NCBI GenBank assembly: GCA_009911365.1
Contig: QXXF01000002.1
Coordinates: forward strand, 1-64,000
Origin: Clostridiales bacterium
GTDB lineage: Bacteria; Bacillota; Clostridia; Peptostreptococcales; Anaerovoracaceae
Length of the DNA: 64,000 nt
Reading direction: 5' to 3'
Part shown: one piece after another, positions 27,038-34,888 of the stretch
How positions within the stretch are numbered: position 1 is the stretch's first letter
Layout: every line of letters begins with the position of its first letter
The notes under the pieces: generated by a model
Databases searched by the model: none
What the model was told of the DNA's origin: nothing
The model's input: the letters and a program-made list of their open reading frames with translations, nothing else
Translations under genes and position numbers: made by a program

Positions 27038-27726
27038 TTCGCCTCGCCTCCCGTCCACTGATAGCCCATGCCGTAAACGGTCTTGATGTAGGGCGTGCCG
27101 CCGTCGGATTCGATCTTGCTGCGAATCCGGCTGATGGAGGTTGTCAGGGTGTGTTCATCCACAAACTTCTCGTCTATATCCCACAGCTTTTCCAGAAGCT
27201 GCCCACGGGTCAGCACTTGCCGGGGATTTTTACGGAACAGGTTCAGCATTTTGTACTCCATCGGGGATAAGGTCAGGGGCTTGCCGTTTAGGGAAGCCGC
27301 CTGCTCCGAGAAGTCCAGAAACAGCCGCCCGTCGTCGTAAATGTCCCTGGCCGGTTTGTGGTGTTCCAGCATGGCGAACATGGCTTTGATTTTCCGCTGC
27401 AAGGTCCCGATCACAAAGGGCTTTGTGATGTAGTCCACCGCGCCCACCTCATAGCCCCGTATCTGGTCGCTTTCCTGATCGTTGGCGGTCAGGAAGATTA
27501 CAATGGTGTCCGGGTGCTGGGGCTTTATCAGCTTGCACAGTTCAAAACCGTTCCCATCCGGCAGGTTGATGTCCAGCAGTACTAAATCAAATTCCCGCTG
27601 GCGTAGGACATCGGCTGCGGTCCTGGCATTTAGGGCAGAAGTCAAGCCGTACCCGTCTGCGGTCAGGTTATAGGCCAACATCTTATTCAAAAAACTGTCG
27701 TCCTCGACAATTAAAATCTGTTTCAT
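27034..27726 (-). CDS. BceR-like OmpR-family response regulator
   Basis: 230 residues from the ATG at 27724-27726. The receiver domain has Glu8-Asp10, phosphoacceptor Asp52 (LLDINLPDGNGFEL) and Lys in DYITKPF; the winged-helix domain ends TVYGMGYQWTGGEAK. It is cotranscribed with the kinase. The same 25-bp operator lies upstream of this gene, of permease paralog 3 and of the ATPase, so it probably activates all three units, including its own. Confidence 0.93.
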   Translation of the reverse strand: MKQILIVEDDSFLNKMLAYNLTADGYGLTSALNARTAADVLRQREFDLVLLDINLPDGNGFELCKLIKPQHPDTIVIFLTANDQESDQIRGYEVGAVDYITKPFVIGTLQRKIKAMFAMLEHHKPARDIYDDGRLFLDFSEQAASLNGKPLTLSPMEYKMLNLFRKNPRQVLTRGQLLEKLWDIDEKFVDEHTLTTSISRIRSKIESDGGTPYIKTVYGMGYQWTGGEAK

Positions 27727-27754
27727 ATCCTCACTTCCTTTGCTTTTTGCAGAT

Positions 27755-27791
27755 AGTATAACAGGCAAATGTCCGCGAAATGTTACAGCGG
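27755..27791 (-). promoter_or_regulatory. Autoregulatory operator/promoter of the RR-HK operon
   Basis: The operator at 27767-27791 is the same 25-bp block as at the two permease/ATPase promoters, and TATACT follows six bases later (27755-27760). The transcript would start about 20-25 bases above the RR start codon. Confidence 0.75.
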
Positions 27792-27831
27792 ACGGATTTT
27801 TGAAAATCTATCAGCAAAACATGGCTCTATT

Positions 27832-27877
27832 AAAAAGCAGCACCGAAGAAGATATTTTCATATTCTTCTCGGCGCTG
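27832..27877 (-). terminator. Terminator of the YtrA-type operon
   Basis: On the minus strand CAGCGCCGAGAAGAATAT pairs with ATATCTTCTTCGGTGCTG (one or two G-T pairs) around GAAA, then CTTTTTA follows. It lies nine bases below the stop of the 40-residue ORF and just above the next operator. Confidence 0.85.
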
Positions 27878-27885
27878 TTTATAAA

Positions 27886-28008
27886 TTATTTCAGTTTATC
27901 CTTATTATCTTCTTGTTTCTTTTTATCCCGATATTTCCGTATGAGTTTATTACGGATAGGAACACCAACACCGATCAAAAGCACAACTGCTAAAATTGTG
28001 AAATCCAT
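27886..28008 (-). CDS. 40-residue single-pass membrane microprotein
   Basis: The ATG at 28006-28008 follows GTGAGGTGATTGT, a ribosome site formed around the stop codon of the ABC permease gene. The peptide begins MDFTILAVVLLIGVGVPIRN, one membrane helix, then a very charged tail (KYRDKKKQEDNKDK). It ends just before a strong terminator, so it is the last gene of the GntR-ATPase-permease operon. I do not recognise a family; the position suggests a small subunit or regulator of the transporter. Confidence 0.65.
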   Translation of the reverse strand: MDFTILAVVLLIGVGVPIRNKLIRKYRDKKKQEDNKDKLK

Positions 28009-28017
28009 ACAATCACC

Positions 28018-28668
28018 TCACATTTCTTTCTTCTTCATAATCCGAATGGACAAGATGATGGAAACCGCATACATCACGACAATAGCAAAAACTGCAAGGA
28101 AAACGAGAAGTATCAGGGAAGATTCAACGACTGAAATAATTAAGTTTCCGATAGCTGGCATTTTAGAGAGAAGAAGTAAAGTCACCAAAAAACCGGCCAC
28201 TGGGATATACATAAATACCCGTCCTTTGATTGAACCGTACTTGTAATATCCCGGAATCTGGAACACCGTATAGAGTGCAAATAAGAATATTCCTGCAATA
28301 GCGGCAGTCACAATGTCAAATACACCAACTGTTTCCCCCAGCACTTTCAAGACAAGCGGCTGTACAATCAAAGAAATAATCAGGGAAAGAAGCCCCATTG
28401 CAAGGACGAAAACATATCGTCCGATTACAAGCTCGCTTTTACGAACAGGTAAAATACCAAACAGACGATCCATGCTGTTTTTTTCTGTGATGGAAAAGGT
28501 ATATCCCGTTGTCATGGCAATAAAGCACATAGCGAATGATACCCCCGTCAGCAAAGAACGGTTGATTGCAGCAAACACAATCGGCAGGAGCAGGGTAAAG
28601 CAAATTGTCTTAAAATATGGTTTTACCAATGCAATATCAAACTTTGTGGATTTCAAAATATTACTCAT
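28018..28668 (-). CDS. ABC-2 type transporter permease
   Basis: 216 residues from the ATG at 28666-28668, which overlaps the ATPase stop (ATGAGTAA). Six hydrophobic segments are visible. MSNILKSTKFDIALVKPYFK and NSMDRLFGILPVRKSELVIGRYVF match the YtrC/ABC-2 permeases coupled with GntR-type regulators. It should be the membrane part of the exporter with the 286-residue ATPase. Confidence 0.85.
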   Translation of the reverse strand: MSNILKSTKFDIALVKPYFKTICFTLLLPIVFAAINRSLLTGVSFAMCFIAMTTGYTFSITEKNSMDRLFGILPVRKSELVIGRYVFVLAMGLLSLIISLIVQPLVLKVLGETVGVFDIVTAAIAGIFLFALYTVFQIPGYYKYGSIKGRVFMYIPVAGFLVTLLLLSKMPAIGNLIISVVESSLILLVFLAVFAIVVMYAVSIILSIRIMKKKEM

Positions 28669-29521
28669 AATCGTCACCTTTCTTGCTTGTAAATACTACA
28701 ATTTCATCAATAGTGGCAGGCTCAACGGTCAGGTTTGAAAAACCGCTAATATCTTCAGTTTTCATCAGAGCTTCAAATCCCGTAGGGAATGTACGAATAC
28801 CAGCCGCCTTATTTTTCAGATCATCGGACAATTCTTCAATTCCACCTTTTACAATGCGGAATATATCTACAAAATCATCTTTGCTGCCAGTAAAGAACAG
28901 CTCGCCATAACTGATGTAGGTAATATAATCGGCTGCACGCTCCAAATCACCTGTGATATGGGTGGAGAACAAAACACTATGCTCGCCATCTTCAATATAC
29001 TCTGAAAGAATTTTCAAAAGTTCATCTCTGGAAACCGGATCAAGTCCACTGGTCGGCTCGTCGAGAATCAGCAGTTTAGCGTCGTATGAAAATGCACAGG
29101 CAAGCATTAACTTCATCTGCATACCTTTGGAAAGTTCTTTTACCTTTTTGGTAGGTGCAATGTGAAATTTCTGCAACATATCCGCAAATTTCTGCCTGTT
29201 CCAATTTGGATAAAATACCGAAATGGATTTTTCAACCTGCGACACTTTCCAATCATCACTGAAATAATTTGTATCGAAAACAACGCCCAGCTCTGATTTT
29301 ACTTTTTGTTCTTCTGTGATATTATCCAGCCCCATCACTTTGACTGTGCCGCCGGTGCGCCCCAGCATGTTCAAAATCAGTTTGATTGTCGTCGTTTTGC
29401 CAGAACCATTCGGACCGATCAAGCCCATAATATAGCCCTTTGGCAAAGTAAAGCTGATATTGTGAAGCTGAAAGGAATCAAAAGATTTTGAAAGGTTCAT
29501 TACCTCTAAATAATTAGTCAT
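28661..29521 (-). CDS. ABC transporter ATP-binding protein, YtrB type
   Basis: 286 residues: Walker A GPNGSGKTT near 36-44, the family signature LSKGMQMKLMLACAF near 130, and Walker B LLILDEPTSGLDPVSRDEL near 150. The C-terminal extension suits YtrB-like ATPases. The start overlaps the GntR regulator stop by eight bases. It is likely controlled by that regulator and induced by cell-wall-active compounds, as known for ytr operons. Confidence 0.92.
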   Translation of the reverse strand: MTNYLEVMNLSKSFDSFQLHNISFTLPKGYIMGLIGPNGSGKTTTIKLILNMLGRTGGTVKVMGLDNITEEQKVKSELGVVFDTNYFSDDWKVSQVEKSISVFYPNWNRQKFADMLQKFHIAPTKKVKELSKGMQMKLMLACAFSYDAKLLILDEPTSGLDPVSRDELLKILSEYIEDGEHSVLFSTHITGDLERAADYITYISYGELFFTGSKDDFVDIFRIVKGGIEELSDDLKNKAAGIRTFPTGFEALMKTEDISGFSNLTVEPATIDEIVVFTSKKGDDYE

Positions 29522-29897
29522 CTGTTTTTACCTCCGTTAAAATGTCCAAAAGCCGATGTAATTCCTCTGTGGATAGATTTGCCATTTTTGCTGCTTTTAT
29601 TGCTTCGGTAAGATTGTTTTCTACTTTGCAAATAAGCTGCTCCTTAATCAGTTCTGAACCAGACCCCATTACGAAACATCCGCGTCCCTGCACATTTTTA
29701 ACAAAGCCCTCTTGTTCTAATTCTGTGTATGCCTTTGTCACTGTTAGGACGCTGATTTTCAAGTCTTTAGCAAGTGTTCTAAGAGAGGGCAAAGTTTCTT
29801 CGGCTTGAAGTTCGCCAGATAAAATAGCTGATTTGATCTGTTGTTTAATCTGTTCGTATATGGGGACGCCAGATACATTTGAAATAATCAGTTTCAT
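29514..29897 (-). CDS. GntR/YtrA-family transcriptional repressor
   Basis: 127 residues. The winged HTH is plain (IYEQIKQQIKSAILSGELQ, LPSLRTLAKDLKISVLTVTK, YTELEQEGFVKNVQGRGCFV), with a short helical C-terminal part as in YtrA, too short for a ligand-binding domain. It is first in the operon. A palindrome TGTTATG/CATAACA overlaps its own promoter -10, which is where a YtrA-type repressor would bind. Confidence 0.92.
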   Translation of the reverse strand: MKLIISNVSGVPIYEQIKQQIKSAILSGELQAEETLPSLRTLAKDLKISVLTVTKAYTELEQEGFVKNVQGRGCFVMGSGSELIKEQLICKVENNLTEAIKAAKMANLSTEELHRLLDILTEVKTDD

Positions 29898-29922
29898 TGC
29901 TGTATCCTCCGTGTGTTTTAAC

Positions 29923-29972
29923 TGTTATGCTGTTGTACATAACACTATAACACAAAGAAAAAATAATGTCAA
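29923..29972 (-). promoter_or_regulatory. Promoter and operator of the GntR-ABC operon
   Basis: On the minus strand TTGACA (29967-29972) and TATAGT (29944-29949) are 17 bases apart. The operator TGTTATG-N8-CATAACA (plus-strand arms 29923-29929 and 29938-29944) abuts the -10. AGGA precedes the start codon. Confidence 0.85.
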
Positions 29973-30141
29973 TGAATGAATGGATGTTTGTATTGTCAAG
30001 GTTCAAGAAAATATAACGGAAATAAAATACCACTTTACATCAAATTTCATTACATTCTCATAATCTAATATGAAATGTACAATGTCTGTTTTTTTGCGCC
30101 ATTTTAGGGGCTGCCGCTAAGTGGTTATACCGAAAGTCAGA

Positions 30142-30203
30142 TTATCCCGAATACATCAAAGAAAGCCAGTAACAGCGGCATTTCTTTGATGTATTCGGGA
30201 TAA
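30142..30203. repeat. Perfect 23-bp inverted repeat with 16-base loop
   Basis: Arms at 30142-30164 and 30181-30203 are exact reverse complements; each contains TATCCCGAATACATC or its complement. On the plus strand CTTTTTAG follows, so it could end plus-strand transcription, but the minus strand, where the genes lie, has no T-run after it. TTCGGGATAA recurs at about 30262. It is in the 300-bp gap between the GntR operon and the lantibiotic-protection cluster, where I see no solid gene. Confidence 0.8.
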
Positions 30204-30215
30204 CTTTTTAGTCAT

Positions 30216-30362
30216 TTACACGGTCAGTTTTCCCAAATCTCCTGCGTAGGGAAAATAATTCGGGATAATTTTTTCTTGCATCACAAGCCATAAAGCCGCT
30301 TTAATGTTTCCCACCAATCTGCCTACCGGACTCAGATATATCCAGAACAACTAATTTCCCAT
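30216..30362 (-). pseudogene. Small ORF interrupted by an early TAG
   Basis: An ATG at 30360-30362 follows GGAGGTGATAAC, but the frame stops at once (MGN, then TAG at 30351-30353). Past the TAG it runs on for 44 codons (LFWIYLSPVGRLVGNIKAAL and on) to TAA. The strong ribosome site and protein-like sequence suggest a small membrane protein inactivated by one substitution, probably TGG to TAG. A deliberately short leader peptide cannot be excluded. Confidence 0.45.
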
Positions 30363-30523
30363 GTTATCACCTCCATATATTTCAGTTGATTCTTTTTGAA
30401 AACCAGTTTGGAAAGAGGCAGGAAAATCAAAACCAGCATGGCATAGCAAACCATCCGCATGGAGAATAAACCAAGAATCAGACCACAAATAGTAATTCCA
30501 TACGATGTCCCCTTTTCGTTCAA
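30332..30523 (-). CDS. Possible small membrane protein with TTG start
   Basis: A frame of 63 residues opens at TTG (30521-30523), overlapping the TGA of the PspC gene as ATTGA, a coupled arrangement. It has two hydrophobic stretches (YGITICGLILGLFSM and MVCYAMLVLIFLPL), then basic residues. No family is recognised, the start is weak, and it overlaps the small interrupted ORF, so this is tentative. Confidence 0.35.
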   Translation of the reverse strand: MNEKGTSYGITICGLILGLFSMRMVCYAMLVLIFLPLSKLVFKKNQLKYMEVITWEISCSGYI

Positions 30524-30714
30524 TTTGTTTTCGGCTCTTTCCGCATGAAGATCATCAAAATAATATATACCATCAGTCCGCTTGAAAAAGCAAAAAACAT
30601 TAGGACGAAAAGCCAACGCACCACTTTAGGACTTACATCAAAATACTTTGCCAGACCGCCACAGACACCGGCGAGAATTTTTCCCTGTCTGACTTTATAT
30701 AGTTTCTTCATCAT
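30520..30714 (-). CDS. PspC domain protein
   Basis: 64 residues. KLYKVRQGKILAGVCGGLAKYFDVSPKVVRWLFVLM is the PspC domain in order, ending in one membrane helix (about 32-55) and a basic tail. PspC proteins are inner-membrane stress sensors or regulators. The gene overlaps the upstream permease gene by 20 bases, so it belongs to the transporter operon and may respond to membrane damage by lantibiotic-like peptides. Confidence 0.9.
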   Translation of the reverse strand: MMKKLYKVRQGKILAGVCGGLAKYFDVSPKVVRWLFVLMFFAFSSGLMVYIILMIFMRKEPKTN

Positions 30715-31453
30715 GTATTTTTCCTTTCTGGCTACTATTTAGCCGAATTAACAGAATAATTGCGAGGCAGGCACACAATAGCAAAACACCTGCGCTGCAA
30801 ATTCGATTTTGTATAGATGCCTCATAATATCCTGATACACCGAATACTGCCGTAATAGGGTAAAAGGTTTTCAGCGTATTAGACATACTCATAAACAGTC
30901 CTGCAAAAGAGTATATTTCAGCCAGCAACATCGCCAGCCAATAACTTTTCTTCATATATGGCACAATGGCAATAATAGGTGATACTGCTAAGAATACACC
31001 AGCTCCTTCCAGCAAGTACATTTTCAAAGAACGAAGAACCATCTTGACAGACAGCCCTGAAAAGTGCAAAACAGCTTCTGCTGAAAACGTAGTAATAAAG
31101 AGCAGTAAATAAATCAAAATGCTGAAAACGAAAGTGACAATCATTTTTGCCGCCGTTAGCTTTGCTTTACTCACCGGAATAAGGTGGAGGGACTTGGCTG
31201 TATCGTCCTGATCTTCCCGACAAATCATATAGCTGCCCAATAAAGCAATCATGGCAGGAAGAACAAACATTGTAGCCCATGTTAAGGTGGTAGCCATATA
31301 CCAACCACTGCTTTCAGAAAAGTCTACACCGTTAACCGTAGTTTTCCCACCTATAAGGACAATAACGGCAATGAAAATAATAGCAAATGCGTTCAACATA
31401 AGAATATTTGAGCGGCGAAGTTTTTGACATTCCGCCCATAGTAGTATTTGCAT
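30695..31453 (-). CDS. Lantibiotic-protection ABC transporter permease (second subunit)
   Basis: 252 residues, six membrane segments, the first at about 18-36 after MQILLWAECQKLRRSN. The opening and the CREDQDDTAKSLHLIPVSKAKLTAAK loop match SpaE/SpaG, MutE/MutG-type immunity permeases. It starts nine bases after the stop of another permease, the usual tandem arrangement in which both pair with one ATPase. Confidence 0.86.
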   Translation of the reverse strand: MQILLWAECQKLRRSNILMLNAFAIIFIAVIVLIGGKTTVNGVDFSESSGWYMATTLTWATMFVLPAMIALLGSYMICREDQDDTAKSLHLIPVSKAKLTAAKMIVTFVFSILIYLLLFITTFSAEAVLHFSGLSVKMVLRSLKMYLLEGAGVFLAVSPIIAIVPYMKKSYWLAMLLAEIYSFAGLFMSMSNTLKTFYPITAVFGVSGYYEASIQNRICSAGVLLLCACLAIILLIRLNSSQKGKIHDEETI

Positions 31454-31462
31454 TGTTTCACC

Positions 31463-32209
31463 TCACTTTCTTCTGCTCAATATCACCATTGCAAATAGCG
31501 TAGCAGCAAAGCTCCATAGAAAAATACAAAGAAGTGCCATAGGAATATGAACAGTCTGCGGAAGCGTAAGACCCGGAATGTCCCCGTTTCTCGCAATAAT
31601 GACAGACACACAAGAAAGAGGGTGTATATACATATTGATAGGGGTCATAAAAAATCCCGCAAAAGCGTATATCAGAGTGACGCATACCGACATGATATAA
31701 CTTTTTTGTACTGCTGCGATTGCCAACACCGGCAGCATAGCGAAAGCGGTAAACAAAGCAATCTCCAAACATTTTTTCAGTAAAAAGAATATACTATCCC
31801 ATTCAAATACCACATATCCAGGCAGTACGCTGAACAAAACAGAGGCAATGGCAGTAATCAGCATAAAGCAAACGGAATAAATCAACACCACAAAGAACTT
31901 GCTGAAAAAATATCCCAATCTGCTGACTGGCACAATCCAAAGTTGTTTGAGCATATCAAACCGTTGTTCGTTATACATAAGTATCGTACACAACATTCCC
32001 AACACGAAAGGCAGGATAATAAACATTGTAAATCCAAAGGCAGACCATTTGTAAAATGCCACTGGTTCAATCCCGGTTTCTCCAAAATAGCAGAAATACA
32101 GAAAAGCAAAAAACGGCATAATAAAAGCAGACAGCAGCATAAGCCATAACAGCTTTTTTCGGCGCAATTTTGTAAATTCAATTCGTACTAATTTAAGCAA
32201 TGCCCTCAC
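31463..32209 (-). CDS. Lantibiotic-protection ABC transporter permease (first subunit)
   Basis: 248 residues, six membrane segments. The opening LLKLVRIEFTKLRRKKLLWL and the YNEQRFDMLKQLWIVPVSRLGYF loop are typical of SpaE/MutE permeases. Its start overlaps the ATPase end by 17 bases. With the 252-residue permease and the ATPase it would form an exporter that clears lantibiotics or similar peptides from the membrane. Confidence 0.87.
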   Translation of the reverse strand: MRALLKLVRIEFTKLRRKKLLWLMLLSAFIMPFFAFLYFCYFGETGIEPVAFYKWSAFGFTMFIILPFVLGMLCTILMYNEQRFDMLKQLWIVPVSRLGYFFSKFFVVLIYSVCFMLITAIASVLFSVLPGYVVFEWDSIFFLLKKCLEIALFTAFAMLPVLAIAAVQKSYIMSVCVTLIYAFAGFFMTPINMYIHPLSCVSVIIARNGDIPGLTLPQTVHIPMALLCIFLWSFAATLFAMVILSRRK

Positions 32210-33116
32210 CTCCCGTAATCTTCTTAAAGTAATCTTCTAATGTATCATTACAAAGTCCAGAACTGGTAACGGTTATATTCTGCATAACAAGAAATTTGTT
32301 GATTTCTCCCATGTTTAAGGAAGTATCATAAATTCGCAAAGTGTGTTCGTCTTGAACGGAATAATCCTTTGTGTGAAATTCACGCTCTAAAATCAAGGAC
32401 GTTTTGGGAACGTCTGAAACCTGTAAAAGGATATATTTACTGTTTCTTTTTTTCAATTCATTCATACTGCTTTCTTCCAAAAGAACGCCGCAGTCGATTA
32501 TTCCAATATCATCAGCTAACAATGCAATTTCAGAAAGAATATGACTGGAAATCAGTATTGTTTTCCCCTGTTCAGAACTTAATCTTTTAATGAAATCCCT
32601 CACCTCTGCAATGCCGATAGGGTCTAACCCGTTTGTAGGTTCGTCCAAAATCAGCAGCTCCGGGTCGTGTAGAATGGCATTTGCAATACCAAGACGTTGC
32701 TTCATACCAAGGGAATACTTACCAAACAGCTTCTTGTCTTTACAGGGCAGACCGACGATTTCCAATGCGTTTTTTACCGCACCCGGCGCAGCGGTTCCAC
32801 GCAGTTTTGCGAAAATCTCCAGGTTTTCTGTCCCGGTCAGGTTGGGATAGAACCCAGGTGTTTCAATGATCGCCCCGATGCGGGGAAACACACGCTTTTC
32901 TCGCCCTCTGATATTCTGGCCAAACACGGCCACTTCGCCGGAAGTGACGGAAGTTAGTCCTAAAATCAATTTCATTATAGTGGTTTTACCAGCTCCGTTA
33001 CGACCAAGTAGACCATAGACCCGCCCTTTTCGTACATGGAGATTAACACAGTTTACGGCTTTCTGTTTCCCGTAAATTTTTGTTAATTGTTTTGCTTCAA
33101 TCACAAAATCGTTCAT
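32193..33116 (-). CDS. Lantibiotic-protection ABC transporter ATP-binding protein
   Basis: 307 residues: Walker A GRNGAGKTT near 38-46, signature YSLGMKQRLGIANAIL near 135, Walker B LLILDEPTNGLDPIGIAEV near 155, and a C-terminal domain of about 85 residues. GRNGAGKT rather than GPNGAGKT is common in the SpaF/MutF group. Upstream are four 11-bp-spaced repeats and a -10, so the unit looks controlled by the RR encoded just above. Confidence 0.92.
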   Translation of the reverse strand: MNDFVIEAKQLTKIYGKQKAVNCVNLHVRKGRVYGLLGRNGAGKTTIMKLILGLTSVTSGEVAVFGQNIRGREKRVFPRIGAIIETPGFYPNLTGTENLEIFAKLRGTAAPGAVKNALEIVGLPCKDKKLFGKYSLGMKQRLGIANAILHDPELLILDEPTNGLDPIGIAEVRDFIKRLSSEQGKTILISSHILSEIALLADDIGIIDCGVLLEESSMNELKKRNSKYILLQVSDVPKTSLILEREFHTKDYSVQDEHTLRIYDTSLNMGEINKFLVMQNITVTSSGLCNDTLEDYFKKITGGEGIA

Positions 33117-33180
33117 AAAAATTCCTCACTTTCTTTATGTGGCAAACCAACCGGGTGTGGCTAAAATTATCACTATCCAA

Positions 33181-33234
33181 AGTATAATGTACGAACCTTG
33201 CCAAAACCTTGCCGGAATCTTGCTTTTATCTTGT
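33181..33234 (-). promoter_or_regulatory. Four 11-bp-spaced repeats and -10 upstream of the exporter operon
   Basis: Plus-strand copies AACCTTGC, AACCTTGC, AATCTTGC and the weaker TATCTTGT begin at 33194, 33205, 33216 and 33227, each exactly 11 bp apart. TATACT on the minus strand (33181-33186) lies seven bases beyond the first copy. This is the spacing of direct repeats bound by tandem OmpR/PhoB-family dimers, placed where a -35 would be. Confidence 0.78.
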
Positions 33235-33260
33235 TTTGAAAATGAGAAAGCCCTGTGTTG

Positions 33261-34184
33261 TCACAGAGCTTTCGGCAAGAGAACCGTAAATGATGTTTCA
33301 GTACCGGGAGTGCTGGCCGCTGTAATCTTTCCTTTGTGGGCACTGACAAGCTCCCTTGCGATAGAAAGTCCAAGTCCACTTCCTTTTGCGAACCGGGAAT
33401 GGTCGCACTGATACATTCTTTCAAAAATATGCGGAAGATCATCGGGAGAAATACCCTTACCATTGTCTGATACTGTTATTTTTGCCCGCTGTGCATCTTC
33501 GGCAATACAAAGGGTCATATGGTCGGCTTCACTATGAATTATGATATTTTGCAGCAAGTTATTGATGATTCGAGTATAGGCATTTGGATCAATGCGAACA
33601 GCACATTCCTGTTCGGGTATTTCAATCTCATAATGCAATCCAGCACTTTCTAATAACGGAATCCATTCTGCAATAATATTTCGGGATAACTCGTTAATGT
33701 CAAAAATTTCAAAATGAAAAATCTGCTCTCCGGCATCCAGCTTGACCCACTCAAATAAGGCAGTCACAAAATCTTTCAGACGATTTGCTTTATCAGCGGC
33801 AACATGAATGTACTCATCCCGTTCCGTTCCAGTAACTAACCCATTTTCGATGGCTTCCAGATAGCCCACCAAAGAGGCCAACGGTGTTTTTACATCGTGA
33901 GAAAGGCTCGTCATAAGACGCTTATATGCCTGTTCGGCCTGTCTTTGCTGAATAAGCCGTAACTGATTGCTGATAGCGATGTCGTTGATGTCATAGCAGA
34001 TTTGCTTTGTCAGATCATTTTCTCCAGCCAGAACACGCCGGTTCAAATTACCATTTTTCAAATCTTCCAAGGCTTCTTTGATAAAGGAAAGCTGTTGTCT
34101 GACATGGATCAGCCGCAGGGTCAGATGTAGGATTATCAGCACCGCAAGAATAAGCCCTGCCAGAAGATAGATGTTTATGTCCAT
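33261..34184 (-). CDS. Sensor histidine kinase, lantibiotic/bacitracin-type
   Basis: 307 residues from the ATG at 34182-34184, seven bases after GGAGG. One N-terminal helix (about 5-25), a HAMP-like linker and the H box SLSHDVKTPLASLVGYLEAIE are followed by N, D and G boxes (LLQNIIIHSEADH, DNGKGISPDDLP, GSGLGLSIARELV). It has almost no outside domain. It is paired with the OmpR-family regulator that overlaps it. Confidence 0.92.
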   Translation of the reverse strand: MDINIYLLAGLILAVLIILHLTLRLIHVRQQLSFIKEALEDLKNGNLNRRVLAGENDLTKQICYDINDIAISNQLRLIQQRQAEQAYKRLMTSLSHDVKTPLASLVGYLEAIENGLVTGTERDEYIHVAADKANRLKDFVTALFEWVKLDAGEQIFHFEIFDINELSRNIIAEWIPLLESAGLHYEIEIPEQECAVRIDPNAYTRIINNLLQNIIIHSEADHMTLCIAEDAQRAKITVSDNGKGISPDDLPHIFERMYQCDHSRFAKGSGLGLSIARELVSAHKGKITAASTPGTETSFTVLLPKAL

Positions 34185-34186
34185 TC

Positions 34187-34888
34187 TCACGCCTCCTTGT
34201 TAAAGCGATAGCCCACGCCCCGCACAGTCTGAATATAAAACGGATGCTCCGGGTCAGGCTCAATTTTCTTACGCAATTTGCTGATAAAAGACATGATGTT
34301 ACTATCGTCAAAGGCGTAATCTTCTTCCCATACCTGGGTGTAAATCTGCTTTTTGGTGAATACCCTCCCTTTGCTGGTCGCCAAAAATAGAAGCAGGTCA
34401 AACTCTTTCCCGGTGAGTTCCACCGGGATATTACGGACAGATACCGTCCGATTGATTTTGTCAATCACCATTTCTTTCAATGCCATACATTCACTTTCGG
34501 TTCCCGCCATTTGATTTAAGGTGGTGTAACGGCGAATAAGGGAATTAACGCGGGCCATCAGCTCGTTAATGCTGAATGGCTTTGTCAAATAATCATCTGC
34601 CCCTAAACGCAGCCCAGAAACCTTGTCCTGTTCGTCACTTTTAGCTGTCAGCATCAACACCGGCACATTGCTTGTTTCACGAATTTTCCGTAATACCTGA
34701 AACCCATCCAAATCTGGCATCATTACATCCAAAATAATAAGGGAAAGATTATCCTTGTTTTCGTCAGCCAGTCGCAGACCGGTAATCCCTCTCGGTGCAA
34801 TCAACGCAGAAAGGTTTTCTTGTTCTACACATTTTTTCATAAGAGCGCAAAGCTCGTTATCGTCATCTATAATCAAAACCTTATTCAT
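34187..34888 (-). CDS. OmpR-family response regulator
   Basis: 233 residues from the ATG at 34886-34888 (GGGAGG upstream): receiver with Asp8-Asp10, phosphoacceptor Asp54 (IILDVMMPDLDG), Lys in DDYLTKPFSINELMAR, and a winged helix ending TVRGVGYRFNKEA. It overlaps the small HTH gene by eight bases. It is the likely binder of the 11-bp repeats at 33194-33234. Confidence 0.93.
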   Translation of the reverse strand: MNKVLIIDDDNELCALMKKCVEQENLSALIAPRGITGLRLADENKDNLSLIILDVMMPDLDGFQVLRKIRETSNVPVLMLTAKSDEQDKVSGLRLGADDYLTKPFSINELMARVNSLIRRYTTLNQMAGTESECMALKEMVIDKINRTVSVRNIPVELTGKEFDLLLFLATSKGRVFTKKQIYTQVWEEDYAFDDSNIMSFISKLRKKIEPDPEHPFYIQTVRGVGYRFNKEA

